From JBGSQR01 sp964509295 (lineage in GTDB: Bacteria; Desulfobacterota; Desulfuromonadia; Geobacterales; Pseudopelobacteraceae): DNA of 64,000 nt. The notes under the pieces were generated by a model. It saw only the letters and a program-made list of their open reading frames with translations, did not search any database and was not told the origin of the DNA. Position numbers and translations under genes: made by a program. The stretch lies in the NCBI GenBank assembly GCA_964509295.1, contig CAZDWS010000009.1, positions 1 through 64,000 on the forward strand, in the 5' to 3' direction. This document shows, piece after piece, positions 1 to 8,767 of this stretch; the stretch's first letter is position 1; each line of letters opens with the position of its first letter.

Positions 1-299
1 CACAATCAATACAAATAAATGCTATTCGGTTTTCAAAGACCAGATCTGCAACCCGACAAAGATATTAAGCCACTAGTATCTCTTTGGACCCCGCCGACAC
101 AAAAAAGCTGTGTCTCAAAAGGGACTCAGTTTTTAACACCACAACTTCAAACTGTCAATAAAAAAAACAGACATGGGATAATTTTATTTTTTGTCTTTAG
201 ATGTAAGGCTGCCATAACGAGATGATAAAATCATAAAAACGAACACAAACAGCTAACTTAGCAAATATTTTCTTGCGCTGAAGTCAAAGCATATTGTAA
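1..299. other. Left-edge intergenic stretch, no gene recognised
   Basis: I see no protein with family features on either strand. A short open frame on the plus strand has no SD and an arbitrary composition. A weak hairpin (GACACA/TGTGTC near position 97) lacks a following T-run, so I do not call it a terminator. The promoter of the transpeptidase gene must lie here, but no clear -35/-10 pair stands out. Confidence 0.4.
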
Positions 300-1649
300 A
301 TGTATGAAATGAAAAAAAACATAAATATATCCCATCAAATCCCATTAGCTCGCATACTTATTCTTTCAATATGCCTTACCGCTTTTTCTATTACTGCTTA
401 CGCTGACACCAGAAGTGAGGCGAAAGAAGCTGTACATAAACTCAGGCATTCTATTAGTACCAAGAACACACCTGATGAAATAGCCAGTATTGAAACCACT
501 TACTCTGTTGCAGAGCAGTACTTCAAACAGAATAATATTGAATCTGCGGAACAATACTATCTGCTTACCATTCAAAAGGCAAAAATCCTTAATTCTCTTT
601 TTTCAGAAAAACATGCACATGCCAGAGAGATAAACTCGACAAATGCTCTAAATCCAGCGAACATTACTTTGCCAGAGACTCCGGCAATTAGACCTGAACC
701 TGTTGTATTAAATAGCGGGTCCACAAATAATCAGCCTACAGTTATAGAAGCGCCCCCTGCTGATGAAAAAACCGCAACACAAGCTGATAATAAAGAAAAT
801 GAAGATAATTTTCTGATTGAAACGGTTGCATCCGAATTCATGGTCGGCAACCCCAGTTCATATGTTGTTGCAAAAAATGATACTATCAGGCTTATTGCCG
901 CAAAACTAGGAGTCACCCGCCAGCATTTAATGGATCTGAATAAACTTAATTCAAAGTCCACACTAAAAGTCGGGCAATTGATTCGATATAATAACCGAAA
1001 AATCATACCCCAAAAAATTCGAAACGGTATTGTGATAAATATCCCCGAAAAAACTCTGTATTATTTTAAGGGTGGGAAGCTTACCAGATCGATCCCTGTA
1101 GCGCTGGGTGTTGCTACGAAAACCAAAAAGTTTGACTGGAAGACTCCTACAGGCAAATTCAAGATCGTAGCGAAACAAAAGGATCCGACCTGGCTTGTTC
1201 CACCTTCCATACAGGAAGAGATGGAAGATGACGGCAAAGAGGTCATAAAAAGTATTCCTCCTGGACCAACAAATCCCTTGGGCAAATATGCACTCAAGAC
1301 GTCTTTACCAGGTATCCTGATCCATAGTACAATCAGACCGGCATCAATCTACAGTTTTGCCAGCCACGGATGCATAAGAGTATATCCACAGCACATGGAG
1401 GAGTTTTTTAGCGAAGTTCCAGTTAATACACCAGGTGAAATCATTTATCGGCCCGTTAAATTGACCAACACTGAAACAGGTCGTATTTTCCTTGAGGTGC
1501 ATAATGATGTATACGGCAAGAGCGCTGCACTGCATCAGGTAGCTAAACAGCTGATAGAGAAACAGAAACTTTCAGATCGTGTAAACTGGGATAAAGTCAG
1601 GTCGGTGATAAAACAGAAGGCGGGCATTGCAGAAGATATTACCCTTTAG
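300..1649 (+). CDS. LysM and L,D-transpeptidase (YkuD) domain protein
   Basis: Exported enzyme expected to form 3-3 peptidoglycan cross-links or attach a protein to the wall by L,D-transpeptidation. An N-terminal signal segment spans residues ~10-36 and is followed by a helical, TPR-like stretch (~40-100). A low-complexity linker leads to a LysM domain (~185-232, from SSYVVAKNDTIRLIA) and a YkuD catalytic domain (~238-400). The catalytic motif SHGCIRVYP carries the cysteine at about residue 357. Neither the ATG at 300 nor the one at 309 (MKKN...) has a good SD, so the exact start is open by three codons. It converges on the PBP1A gene, with a shared terminator between them. Family assignment is firm; the precise substrate is not shown by the sequence. 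Confidence 0.9.
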   Translation: MYEMKKNINISHQIPLARILILSICLTAFSITAYADTRSEAKEAVHKLRHSISTKNTPDEIASIETTYSVAEQYFKQNNIESAEQYYLLTIQKAKILNSLFSEKHAHAREINSTNALNPANITLPETPAIRPEPVVLNSGSTNNQPTVIEAPPADEKTATQADNKENEDNFLIETVASEFMVGNPSSYVVAKNDTIRLIAAKLGVTRQHLMDLNKLNSKSTLKVGQLIRYNNRKIIPQKIRNGIVINIPEKTLYYFKGGKLTRSIPVALGVATKTKKFDWKTPTGKFKIVAKQKDPTWLVPPSIQEEMEDDGKEVIKSIPPGPTNPLGKYALKTSLPGILIHSTIRPASIYSFASHGCIRVYPQHMEEFFSEVPVNTPGEIIYRPVKLTNTETGRIFLEVHNDVYGKSAALHQVAKQLIEKQKLSDRVNWDKVRSVIKQKAGIAEDITL

Positions 1650-1666
1650 AACCAAGCTGCACATCA

Positions 1667-1708
1667 TAAAATAAGGGCGCTTCTGCTATCAGAAGCGCCC
1701 TTATTTTA
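1667..1708. terminator. Bidirectional intrinsic terminator
   Basis: A perfect 19-bp stem (1667-1685 with 1690-1708) closes over the 4-nt loop CTAT. Each arm is GC-rich near the loop (AGGGCGCTTCTG) and A/T-rich at the base, so either strand ends in U-rich RNA. It lies between the converging transpeptidase and PBP1A genes and fits termination of both. Confidence 0.9.
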
Positions 1709-1729
1709 TCCCATAACTATCAGAAACGT

Positions 1730-4048
1730 TTACTCATAAGCGTTTGGTTCTGTCCCTTTGATGAAACACTCCATGCTAGAGCCAATTGCCCCTTCTTTAG
1801 CAAGTTTGCCGGTCTTCGTATTGATCCTGACAAAACTGACCCCTTCAGGTATTTCAAAGTTTTCAACAGGAAGTCCAATCACAGCTTTCTGCATAAATTC
1901 TGCCCAGATCGGAGCTGAAGCCTGTCCACCTGATCCACCTGCCCCAAGAGAGCGTTCCTGGTCATACCCCACCCATACACCAGTGACTAATTGCGGTATA
2001 TATCCAACAAACCAGGCATCCTTTGAGTCATTAGTTGTCCCGGTTTTACCTGCAACAGGACGCCCTATCACCGATGCCCGATGTCCGGTACCGCTGGAAA
2101 CAACACTTTGCATCAGGTTTGTAATCACATAGGAAGTTTCCGGTGAAACGACTGGAACAGGTACTGCCGGCTGAGTATCCTGCAAAATTGTGCCACTGTT
2201 ATCCGTCACTTTTATAATTACGTTTCTTGGCACTAACATCCCTTTGTTGGCAAAGACAGCATAGGCTGAAGTAAGCTCCAGCGGCGAAACACTCGCTGCA
2301 CCGAGAGCTAATGCGAGGTTTGCGGGGATCGGAGTAGTAAAACCGAGCTTTTGAGCGTATTCGGCAGCATAAGGAGCACCGATCTGCTCCATTATCTTGA
2401 CGCTGACAATATTAATCGAGTTTGTCAAAGCATCTCTCATGGTAACAGGGCCACGAAAGATCCCGTCATAATTTTTAGGTCGCCACATTTTACCGGTGCC
2501 GTCCGGGTACTCTACTTCTGAGTCATCAATTACGGTGGCTGGTGTTAGTCCCTTATCTAAAGCGGCTGCATAGATGAGCGGCTTAAAAGCGGAACCGGCA
2601 TTACGCTTTGCCTGAATAACACGGTTAAACTGGCTCTTTCTGAAGTCATAACCGCCAACCATGGCCTTGATTCCACCGTTACGCGGATCTATAGCTACCA
2701 AGGCAGCCTGAACCTCAGGTGTCTGGTCCAGGGCAAACTGCGCTCCATCTTTCTCCTTACTGGTTTCTGGAGAAATAACAGAGACTTCGATCACAGACCC
2801 GAGAGTTAACGACTTATTCGCCTTCTCAGGCTTTCCATATTGATTAACCATACCGACCCGTCCGGCCCAGGACAGGTTTTTCCTGCTCAGAATCCCGGTC
2901 CGGTCGCCGACCCGGACAAGCACATCCCCTTTTGCCGGAATGAATCCGACAACAACGCCCAAATAGGTTTCACCAGTTTTAAGCTGTTCTGTATCTATGC
3001 CGTCTTCAATCTTTTCACAATAATCCTCAACATCAGTTTCCTTTAGATACTTGGTAGGGCCACGGAACCCCTGACGTTTATCTACGACCTTGAGTCCGTT
3101 CTTGACACTTTCATATGCTGCCCGCTGCATGCCTGCATTCATGGTGGTATATATTTTAAGTCCACCTTTATAGAGCTGTTCCTCACCATACTTTTCCTCA
3201 AGCTGAATCCTCAGATGCTCTAAGAAATAAGCCGATTGAGTGCTATTTACTTTTTTCATGGACGAAATAACAATTGGTGTTTTTTTGGCGTGCTCTGCTT
3301 CTACAGGGGTGATGTAAGCCTCTTTGACCATCCGCTCCAGCACATAGGTCTGACGCTCCTTGGCGCGTTCCAGATGCTTTATAGGCGAATATGTATTGGG
3401 AGCTTTGGGAAGACCTGCCAACATTGAAATTTCTGCCAGATTCAACTGGTCAACATTTTTCCCGAAATAAGTTTCAGCAGCAGCCTGAACACCGTAAGAT
3501 CCACCACCAAGATATATCTGGTTGAGATACAGATACAGGATCTCGTCCTTGGTAAGTTTTTCCTCCATGCGCTTGGCCAGAATTGCCTCCTTAATCTTAC
3601 GGGAAAACTTTTTTTCCGGAGTCAGCAGCATGGACTTGGTAACCTGCTGTGTTATGGTCGAAGCGCCTTCTTTTTTTCTCATGGAGATGATGTTTTTTAC
3701 AGCAGCCCGGACAATACCGAAATAATCGATACCTTTATGGGAATAAAAATTAGCATCTTCTGCTGCAACAAAAGCCTGAATAAGCTTACGCGGCATCTTG
3801 TCGATTGGAACAACGATTCGCCTTTCAAGGTAAAACTCCCCAACCAGAGTGCCATCATCGCCAAAAACCTGTGAAACAATCGGCGGCTTATAATATGCCA
3901 AATTATCGACTCGCGGTAGTCGGGCTACCAGATAAAAAACATAACCGGCCATACCAAGTGCAGCAAGTATCGAAAGTGTCACGCCAATAAGTATGAATGT
4001 ACCGGCGAGACTTTTCTTTTTTTCTGGTGATGGCGCTCTTCTATCCAT
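1730..4048 (-). CDS. mrcA: Penicillin-binding protein 1A (bifunctional glycosyltransferase/transpeptidase)
   Basis: Class A PBP that polymerises lipid II glycan strands and cross-links the peptides in the periplasm. A single transmembrane anchor lies at residues ~15-42. The GT51 domain follows with the catalytic-Glu motif AAEDANFYSHKGIDY (~90-105) and the STITQQV motif. The transpeptidase domain has the nucleophile in GSAFKP (~475), an SIN triad in the NSINIVSVK stretch and KTGTT near residue 650. At 772 residues the length is usual for bacterial PBP1A. The start has a GGGG SD six bases upstream. It is monocistronic in appearance and faces the L,D-transpeptidase gene, so both kinds of cross-linking enzyme are neighbours. 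Confidence 0.96.
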   Translation of the reverse strand: MDRRAPSPEKKKSLAGTFILIGVTLSILAALGMAGYVFYLVARLPRVDNLAYYKPPIVSQVFGDDGTLVGEFYLERRIVVPIDKMPRKLIQAFVAAEDANFYSHKGIDYFGIVRAAVKNIISMRKKEGASTITQQVTKSMLLTPEKKFSRKIKEAILAKRMEEKLTKDEILYLYLNQIYLGGGSYGVQAAAETYFGKNVDQLNLAEISMLAGLPKAPNTYSPIKHLERAKERQTYVLERMVKEAYITPVEAEHAKKTPIVISSMKKVNSTQSAYFLEHLRIQLEEKYGEEQLYKGGLKIYTTMNAGMQRAAYESVKNGLKVVDKRQGFRGPTKYLKETDVEDYCEKIEDGIDTEQLKTGETYLGVVVGFIPAKGDVLVRVGDRTGILSRKNLSWAGRVGMVNQYGKPEKANKSLTLGSVIEVSVISPETSKEKDGAQFALDQTPEVQAALVAIDPRNGGIKAMVGGYDFRKSQFNRVIQAKRNAGSAFKPLIYAAALDKGLTPATVIDDSEVEYPDGTGKMWRPKNYDGIFRGPVTMRDALTNSINIVSVKIMEQIGAPYAAEYAQKLGFTTPIPANLALALGAASVSPLELTSAYAVFANKGMLVPRNVIIKVTDNSGTILQDTQPAVPVPVVSPETSYVITNLMQSVVSSGTGHRASVIGRPVAGKTGTTNDSKDAWFVGYIPQLVTGVWVGYDQERSLGAGGSGGQASAPIWAEFMQKAVIGLPVENFEIPEGVSFVRINTKTGKLAKEGAIGSSMECFIKGTEPNAYE

Positions 4049-4163
4049 AAATTTCCCCTATTTGAATCATTTCTCCATCCATAACATTCAGTACTATACT
4101 AAAACTCTTAATTAGTCTCTGCAAAATAGCTCATATCAACGGGCTATTTCAAGCAGTTTCAAC

Positions 4164-5120
4164 TCAAGCCACCTTAGCTGCAACACTCTCCATATATTCA
4201 ACCAGACTAGCCATATCTACCGGCAAATCGGCAGTAAACTCCATATAGCTTCCAGTCACAGGATGGATAAACCCGAGCACGGCAGCGTGCAGCGCCTGCC
4301 TTCCCAATAATGATATTCGTTTACGCAGTTGGGTGTCCGGAATATTATTGAAACGTCCACCATCCGGGTAAAGTGGGTCACCCACTACCGGAAAGCCGGA
4401 TTCGCTCATATGCACCCTGATCTGATGTGTCCGGCCGGTTTCCAGACGCAACTCAACCAGTGTAACTCTACCGTATCTGGCTTTAACCCGCCAGCGGGTA
4501 ACAGCATGTTTACCATGACGGGCCTTTCCTGACTGGCGTAATCTCTCAGTCGGGTGCCTTCCTATAACACCCTCTATTTTACCGGAATCATCCTGTGGAT
4601 TCCCGTATACAAGCGCCTGATACAGCCTTTTGATTGAATGGACACTGAACTGGGCTGATAGTCCCTGATGAGCCCGGTCATTTTTGGCAGCCACCATCAC
4701 TCCGGAGGTCCCTTTATCGAGACGATGCACTATTCCGGGACGCAACTCACCGCCAATACCGGATAAATCCTTGCAATGCGCCAGCAATGCATTAACCAGA
4801 GTACCATCGCTGTTTCCTGCACCCGGATGCACGACCATACCAGCCGGTTTATTGATTACGATCAGGTCACTATCTTCATAAAGTACATCCAGCGGAATAT
4901 CCTCAGGTAAAGGTTCAGCTGCGACCGGTTCTGGAATTTCGACATCTATGTTTTGCCCAGCTTTTAATTTCAAAGAAGAGCGGGCAGGTTTACCGTCAAC
5001 TAAAACATTTTCAGATTCAATTAGCTTCTGGATCATTGAGCGGGTTTCACCTGCCAACTCTCGACTGAGAAATTGATCAAGCCTGACAGACTCTGCATCA
5101 AAAGGAACAACAATTATCAT
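4164..5120 (-). CDS. rluD: RluA/RluD-family 23S rRNA pseudouridine synthase
   Basis: Converts uridine to pseudouridine in large-subunit rRNA. It has an N-terminal S4 RNA-binding domain (residues ~10-60) and a RluA catalytic domain (~80-300). The catalytic-Asp motif HRLDKGTSGVMV is at about residue 135, and the RTHQIRVH motif is further on. The ATG at 5120 (MIIVV) is preferred over the one four codons upstream because GGGG lies seven bases before it, giving 318 residues, as expected for RluD. The order S4 plus RHRLDKGTSG-type core fits RluD (helix 69) best; RluC or another RluA-family member cannot be excluded from sequence reading alone. Confidence 0.88.
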   Translation of the reverse strand: MIIVVPFDAESVRLDQFLSRELAGETRSMIQKLIESENVLVDGKPARSSLKLKAGQNIDVEIPEPVAAEPLPEDIPLDVLYEDSDLIVINKPAGMVVHPGAGNSDGTLVNALLAHCKDLSGIGGELRPGIVHRLDKGTSGVMVAAKNDRAHQGLSAQFSVHSIKRLYQALVYGNPQDDSGKIEGVIGRHPTERLRQSGKARHGKHAVTRWRVKARYGRVTLVELRLETGRTHQIRVHMSESGFPVVGDPLYPDGGRFNNIPDTQLRKRISLLGRQALHAAVLGFIHPVTGSYMEFTADLPVDMASLVEYMESVAAKVA

Positions 5121-5165
5121 AAACAACCCCATTAAATACTAAAGTTCGCTTTCTGCAGAAGCAGA

Positions 5166-5200
5166 AAAATAAAAAGCGCGCCTTAAAAGAAAAGGCACGC
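5166..5200 (-). terminator. Intrinsic terminator after the small conserved gene
   Basis: Nine-base arms (5176-5184 and 5192-5200, one mismatch) are GC-rich and are followed on the minus strand by a T-rich run (complement of 5166-5175). It lies just downstream of the 5230-5493 gene and upstream of rluD, separating the two transcripts. Confidence 0.7.
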
Positions 5201-5229
5201 CAGTGTCCAGTCAAAAGAATAAAAAATGT

Positions 5230-5493
5230 TTACCAGATCGAAGACTCAATTTTCCCTGCACGCTTGATTAGTACATCCACCACAGCAATATTATACAGCT
5301 GTTCCGGATTCAAATCAGCTGACACTCTGGAAAAGAAATGCTGACGACCTTCTTCCAACTGTTCATCAAGTGTATCAAAAATATCGTCATTTTTGATTCC
5401 GTTTTCAACCTTTTCCTGGTTGTAAATAGCTACGTCAGAGACAATGGCCCTCGCCAGACGCTTAGCCTGTTCAAGATTATCAATCATATTCAT
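5230..5493 (-). CDS. Small conserved-looking acidic protein, function unknown
   Basis: This 87-residue protein is predicted helical and cytosolic (no signal peptide, no membrane segment). It starts MNMIDNLEQAKRLARAI and ends in KRAGKIESSIW. The start chosen is the ATG at 5493, eight bases after GAGG; a GTG three codons upstream overlaps the SD and is less likely. The gene is bounded by its own terminator, and its composition matches the neighbours, so I judge it real. I recognise no domain or catalytic motif. It sits between the DegP-family protease and rluD, which gives no functional hint. Confidence 0.75.
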   Translation of the reverse strand: MNMIDNLEQAKRLARAIVSDVAIYNQEKVENGIKNDDIFDTLDEQLEEGRQHFFSRVSADLNPEQLYNIAVVDVLIKRAGKIESSIW

Positions 5494-5545
5494 GCTTTTC
5501 ACCTCAGCCGTAGAAATTTTTATACAAGTTATAACACGAAAAATG

Positions 5546-6970
5546 CTACTTCAGCTTTATTGCAAAATATATACTTGAATCGCCTCGTCTGACAAGAATT
5601 GTCATACGACCACCCTTTGCCTGGCTGACAATAGTTTGATAATCAGTAACATTATTGACCCGTTTTCGGTTAATCGAGACAATTACATCCCCACGCTTGA
5701 TGCCTGCTTCGGCAGCCGCACCTCCACGAGCTATATCTACAACCTGTATACCCTCACCATTTATTTCCTCAACAATCAGGCCAAGCTGGTCTACCTGCGC
5801 CTGAGGTTTTCCAGCACCTGGCTCCCTGGGCTGCTGTGTGGCAGAATCAGCATTTAAAAGTGTAATTGTCAAATCCAACGATTTGCCATCTCTGTAAACA
5901 GTTAATTTGCTCGGCTTACCAATGGCACTCTCAGCTACAATCCGTTGCAGATGAGATGAGTCCTTAACCTCCACACCATTAAATGAAACAATTACATCTC
6001 CCTGACGTATGCCGGCTTTATCTGCCGGACTACCCTTTGCTACGCCATTCACAAGAGCGCCACCCGCCTTGCTCAGACCGAAGGAATTGGCCAGTTCTTC
6101 CGTAACCGGCTGAATAGAGACTCCCATCCATCCTCGACTGACACTTCCCTTGCTGATCAACTGGGTAAAAATGGGTTTTGCCATATTTACCGGTATGGCA
6201 AAGCCAATCCCCTGCCCAGCCGCAACAATCGCCGTATTAATTCCGATTACTTCTCCATACACATTAAGCAATGGTCCACCGGAATTGCCAGGATTAATAG
6301 AGGCATCTGTCTGGATAAAGTTTTCATATGTTTCAATGCCCACATTGGAACGTCCTGTTGCAGAGACAACTCCTACCGTCATTGTCCTGTCAAGACCAAA
6401 CGGATTACCGATTGCAATCGCCCATTGACCAACTTCAAGCTTGTCCGAATCGCCAAGAACTGAAACCGGCAAATCCGTTGCATTGATCTTGATGACTGCA
6501 ATATCTGTCTTACGGTCACCGCCAATTATCCTGGCATCATAGACCTTATCATTGGACAGTTTGACCTGGATACTTTCTGCATCCCTAACCACATGATCAT
6601 TAGTTACGATTATACCGTCTTTGCTGATAATAAAACCGGAACCGAGACTCCTGTCCCGCCTGGATTGACGACCATTAAAAAAATCATCAAAAAATGGTGA
6701 ATTTTCAAAAAACGGCTGCACCGCTTTCTTTTTACTGATCGTAGATATATTAACAACGCTGGGAGTAACCTTTTTGGCTACAGTGCTAAAGGCTTTCTGG
6801 GTGGAAAGAATATCAGCCGGCACATCTTTTACAGGCGGCTCAGCCTCTCCGGTTTTTCGCTTTGACTCAAAAAAATGAGGAGAATCGCCTTTACTGCCAC
6901 ATGAAACAGTAAAAGAAAAAGCCAGAATACAGATGAAGGTATAAATTAGATGTCGTATTTTATATTTCAT
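5546..6970 (-). CDS. DegP/HtrA-family serine protease with two PDZ domains
   Basis: Periplasmic quality-control protease/chaperone. The N-terminus has a signal peptide ending ...FTVSC-GSKG, which may be a lipobox (threonine at -3 is unusual, so anchoring is uncertain). The trypsin-like domain (~95-255) shows the triad: His in VTNDHVV, Asp in KTDIAVIKI, Ser in GNSGGPLL. PDZ1 (~275-365, GWMGVSIQPV...) and PDZ2 (~385-470, GDVIVSINRKRV) follow. The length of 474 is normal for DegP/DegQ/MucD types; which of these cannot be decided here. No SD is obvious before the ATG. It may be inducible by envelope stress, but no operator was identified. Confidence 0.94.
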   Translation of the reverse strand: MKYKIRHLIYTFICILAFSFTVSCGSKGDSPHFFESKRKTGEAEPPVKDVPADILSTQKAFSTVAKKVTPSVVNISTISKKKAVQPFFENSPFFDDFFNGRQSRRDRSLGSGFIISKDGIIVTNDHVVRDAESIQVKLSNDKVYDARIIGGDRKTDIAVIKINATDLPVSVLGDSDKLEVGQWAIAIGNPFGLDRTMTVGVVSATGRSNVGIETYENFIQTDASINPGNSGGPLLNVYGEVIGINTAIVAAGQGIGFAIPVNMAKPIFTQLISKGSVSRGWMGVSIQPVTEELANSFGLSKAGGALVNGVAKGSPADKAGIRQGDVIVSFNGVEVKDSSHLQRIVAESAIGKPSKLTVYRDGKSLDLTITLLNADSATQQPREPGAGKPQAQVDQLGLIVEEINGEGIQVVDIARGGAAAEAGIKRGDVIVSINRKRVNNVTDYQTIVSQAKGGRMTILVRRGDSSIYFAIKLK

Positions 6971-7081
6971 ATGATTTAAGTCGCATTAAATGTAGTTTAA
7001 AATCTTAAAATACTTTGAAATATTAACTATGGTTAGCTGTTCTGTCAACCTAATTCAATTTCCATGGTGACTCATTTATCC

Positions 7082-8350
7082 CTACAAAACCCGCATTATC
7101 GATGTTTTCTGTTGCGACCAATCACGTAACAACCGAACCCTCTCCACAGCCGGAGGATGCGAATAATAGTAGGCGGCATAAAATGGATGCGGAAACAGAT
7201 TGGAAAGATTTTCCACTGACAGTTTTACAAGTGCATCAGCAAGATCCTGTGGTCTGCCGGTCAACTCTGAAGCGAATTGGTCCGCCTCGCGCTCATGGCA
7301 ACGTGACCTCCAGGCGGAAAAGGGTGTCACAGGAAATAATACCAGCGATGACAGGAATCCAAGCAGCAACATTTTTGCAGGAAGGGATAGGTCTGCATTT
7401 AAACCCAGCAAGCCTGGCAATCCGGGCCAGTTCAGGACATGATAGCCAACCCAGGCGGCAACTAAAGCTACCAGTTCAGCAACCAGCAACCTCTTCCAGA
7501 TATGCCCCTTTTTCCAATGCCCTATTTCATGGGCAAGTACGGCAACTATTTCACCATGAGTCATCTGCTTGATCAATGTGTCATACAGAACAATCCTTTT
7601 AACTTTACCGATACCGGTAAAATAGGCGTTGGAATGTTTACTGCGCCGGGAGGAATCCATCTGCATCACCTTCCCCAATGTCAAACCGGCCTTCTCCATC
7701 ATTACTCGGATATCCTCTTTCAGACTTTCGTCAGAGACAGGTTCGAACTTGTTAAACAGAGGTTCAATAACATATGGAGAGATGAACATCATAAACAGGC
7801 TGAAGATCGCCATAAAGGCCCAAACCCAGATCCACCAGTGTTCCGGACTCCATTGAATCAGGAAGAATACCGCACCGACAATTATGACAAGCAGCAGCGA
7901 TGATATCAGTTGGGACTTAATAAAGTCCGTAAACCATAAACCGGGTGTAGTAGTGTTGAACCCATAACGTGATTCGACACAAAAAGTACCATAGAGACTG
8001 AATGGGATTCCAAGAGCTGTCAGAATCCAGGTCAAAAAAAGGAAAAACATAACAGCATGCAGAACAAACGAGGTGGTAATACCGTAAACAAGACTGTCAT
8101 AGAACGCTATATACCCACCAAACAAAAATACTATCAAAATAGCATTATCAAAAATCGATTCCCACAAACCGGCGCGACTGCTGTCCAGAGTATAGGCGGA
8201 ACTTTTACGAAGTTTTTCCAGATCAATTGCACCTTCAAATCCTGCCGGAACATTTGTGCCATACTTTTTAAGGTGCCTCAGGTTGATATACCGCAACCAG
8301 TATGTAAAAGCGGTTGTGGCTGCAAACAGCATAAAAATGATTATTTTCAA
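7082..8350 (-). CDS. M48 (Ste24/CAAX-type) membrane zinc metallopeptidase
   Basis: Integral-membrane peptidase related to Ste24. Several transmembrane helices surround the zinc site HEIGHWKKGH (His, Glu, His at about residues 275-279), and the third ligand region EREADQFASEL is at about 350. An N-terminal Ste24-type extension (first ~190 residues, with YGINTTT-like RYGFNTTTPGLWF) supports family M48A rather than HtpX. The start is a TTG at 8350 with GGAG five bases upstream; an ATG six codons inside has no SD. Likely substrates are membrane or misfolded proteins; none is shown by context. It lies downstream of the flgM terminator, so it probably has its own promoter. Confidence 0.93.
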   Translation of the reverse strand: MKIIIFMLFAATTAFTYWLRYINLRHLKKYGTNVPAGFEGAIDLEKLRKSSAYTLDSSRAGLWESIFDNAILIVFLFGGYIAFYDSLVYGITTSFVLHAVMFFLFLTWILTALGIPFSLYGTFCVESRYGFNTTTPGLWFTDFIKSQLISSLLLVIIVGAVFFLIQWSPEHWWIWVWAFMAIFSLFMMFISPYVIEPLFNKFEPVSDESLKEDIRVMMEKAGLTLGKVMQMDSSRRSKHSNAYFTGIGKVKRIVLYDTLIKQMTHGEIVAVLAHEIGHWKKGHIWKRLLVAELVALVAAWVGYHVLNWPGLPGLLGLNADLSLPAKMLLLGFLSSLVLFPVTPFSAWRSRCHEREADQFASELTGRPQDLADALVKLSVENLSNLFPHPFYAAYYYSHPPAVERVRLLRDWSQQKTSIMRVL

Positions 8351-8380
8351 GTCAGCTCCGGAAAGTTCTTTTAAAATTTA

Positions 8381-8406
8381 AAAAGCCCCACCGTTTCCGG
8401 TGAGGC
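8381..8406 (-). terminator. Intrinsic terminator closing the lon-flgM run
   Basis: On the minus strand GCCTCACC pairs with GGTGGGGC (one wobble) across a 6-nt loop, followed by TTTTTAAATTTTAA. It begins nine bases after the flgM stop and ends the long leftward gene run. Confidence 0.85.
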
Positions 8407-8414
8407 GACCCTTC

Positions 8415-8696
8415 TCAGCTCTTTAGAGCCGTGAGTATCTTGTCGGCAACATCTTTGCCGCTGATATTGTAATTCCCCTTTGCCAGCTGTTCTCTGATTG
8501 CAGCTACCTTATCAAGCCGAACTTCATCTTCGCTTGGTACTGCAGCCATCATTTCCTTCACCCTTTCAGAGATCTGAACATTGACGGCATCAGTTTTTTC
8601 TTGTGATGCAGTTTTCTGTCCAACCGGTTCAGCAATGTTGTTTTGCATCTGGTTTTTGGTCAAAATCTGATTTTGTACTGTTGTCTCTACTTTCAT
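8415..8696 (-). CDS. flgM: Anti-sigma-28 factor FlgM
   Basis: FlgM holds sigma-28 (FliA) inactive until the hook-basal body is complete and FlgM is exported. The C-terminal half carries the FlgM helix pattern VRLDKVAAIREQLAKGNYN followed by KDVADKIL (residues ~58-90). The N-terminal half is low in order, as usual. The ATG at 8696 (MKVETT) is chosen because GGAGC sits five bases before it; an upstream ATG (MLQKD) has no SD. The protein is then 93 residues, normal for the family. Oddly, no flagellar structural gene is nearby. It follows the M16 peptidase genes by about 70 bases and is closed by a terminator. Confidence 0.88.
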   Translation of the reverse strand: MKVETTVQNQILTKNQMQNNIAEPVGQKTASQEKTDAVNVQISERVKEMMAAVPSEDEVRLDKVAAIREQLAKGNYNISGKDVADKILTALKS

Positions 8697-8767
8697 AAGT
8701 GCTCCGATGATTGCATCTTTCTGCAGCATGATTCACCCATCGGCATTTTACCCGCAAATCTTTAATT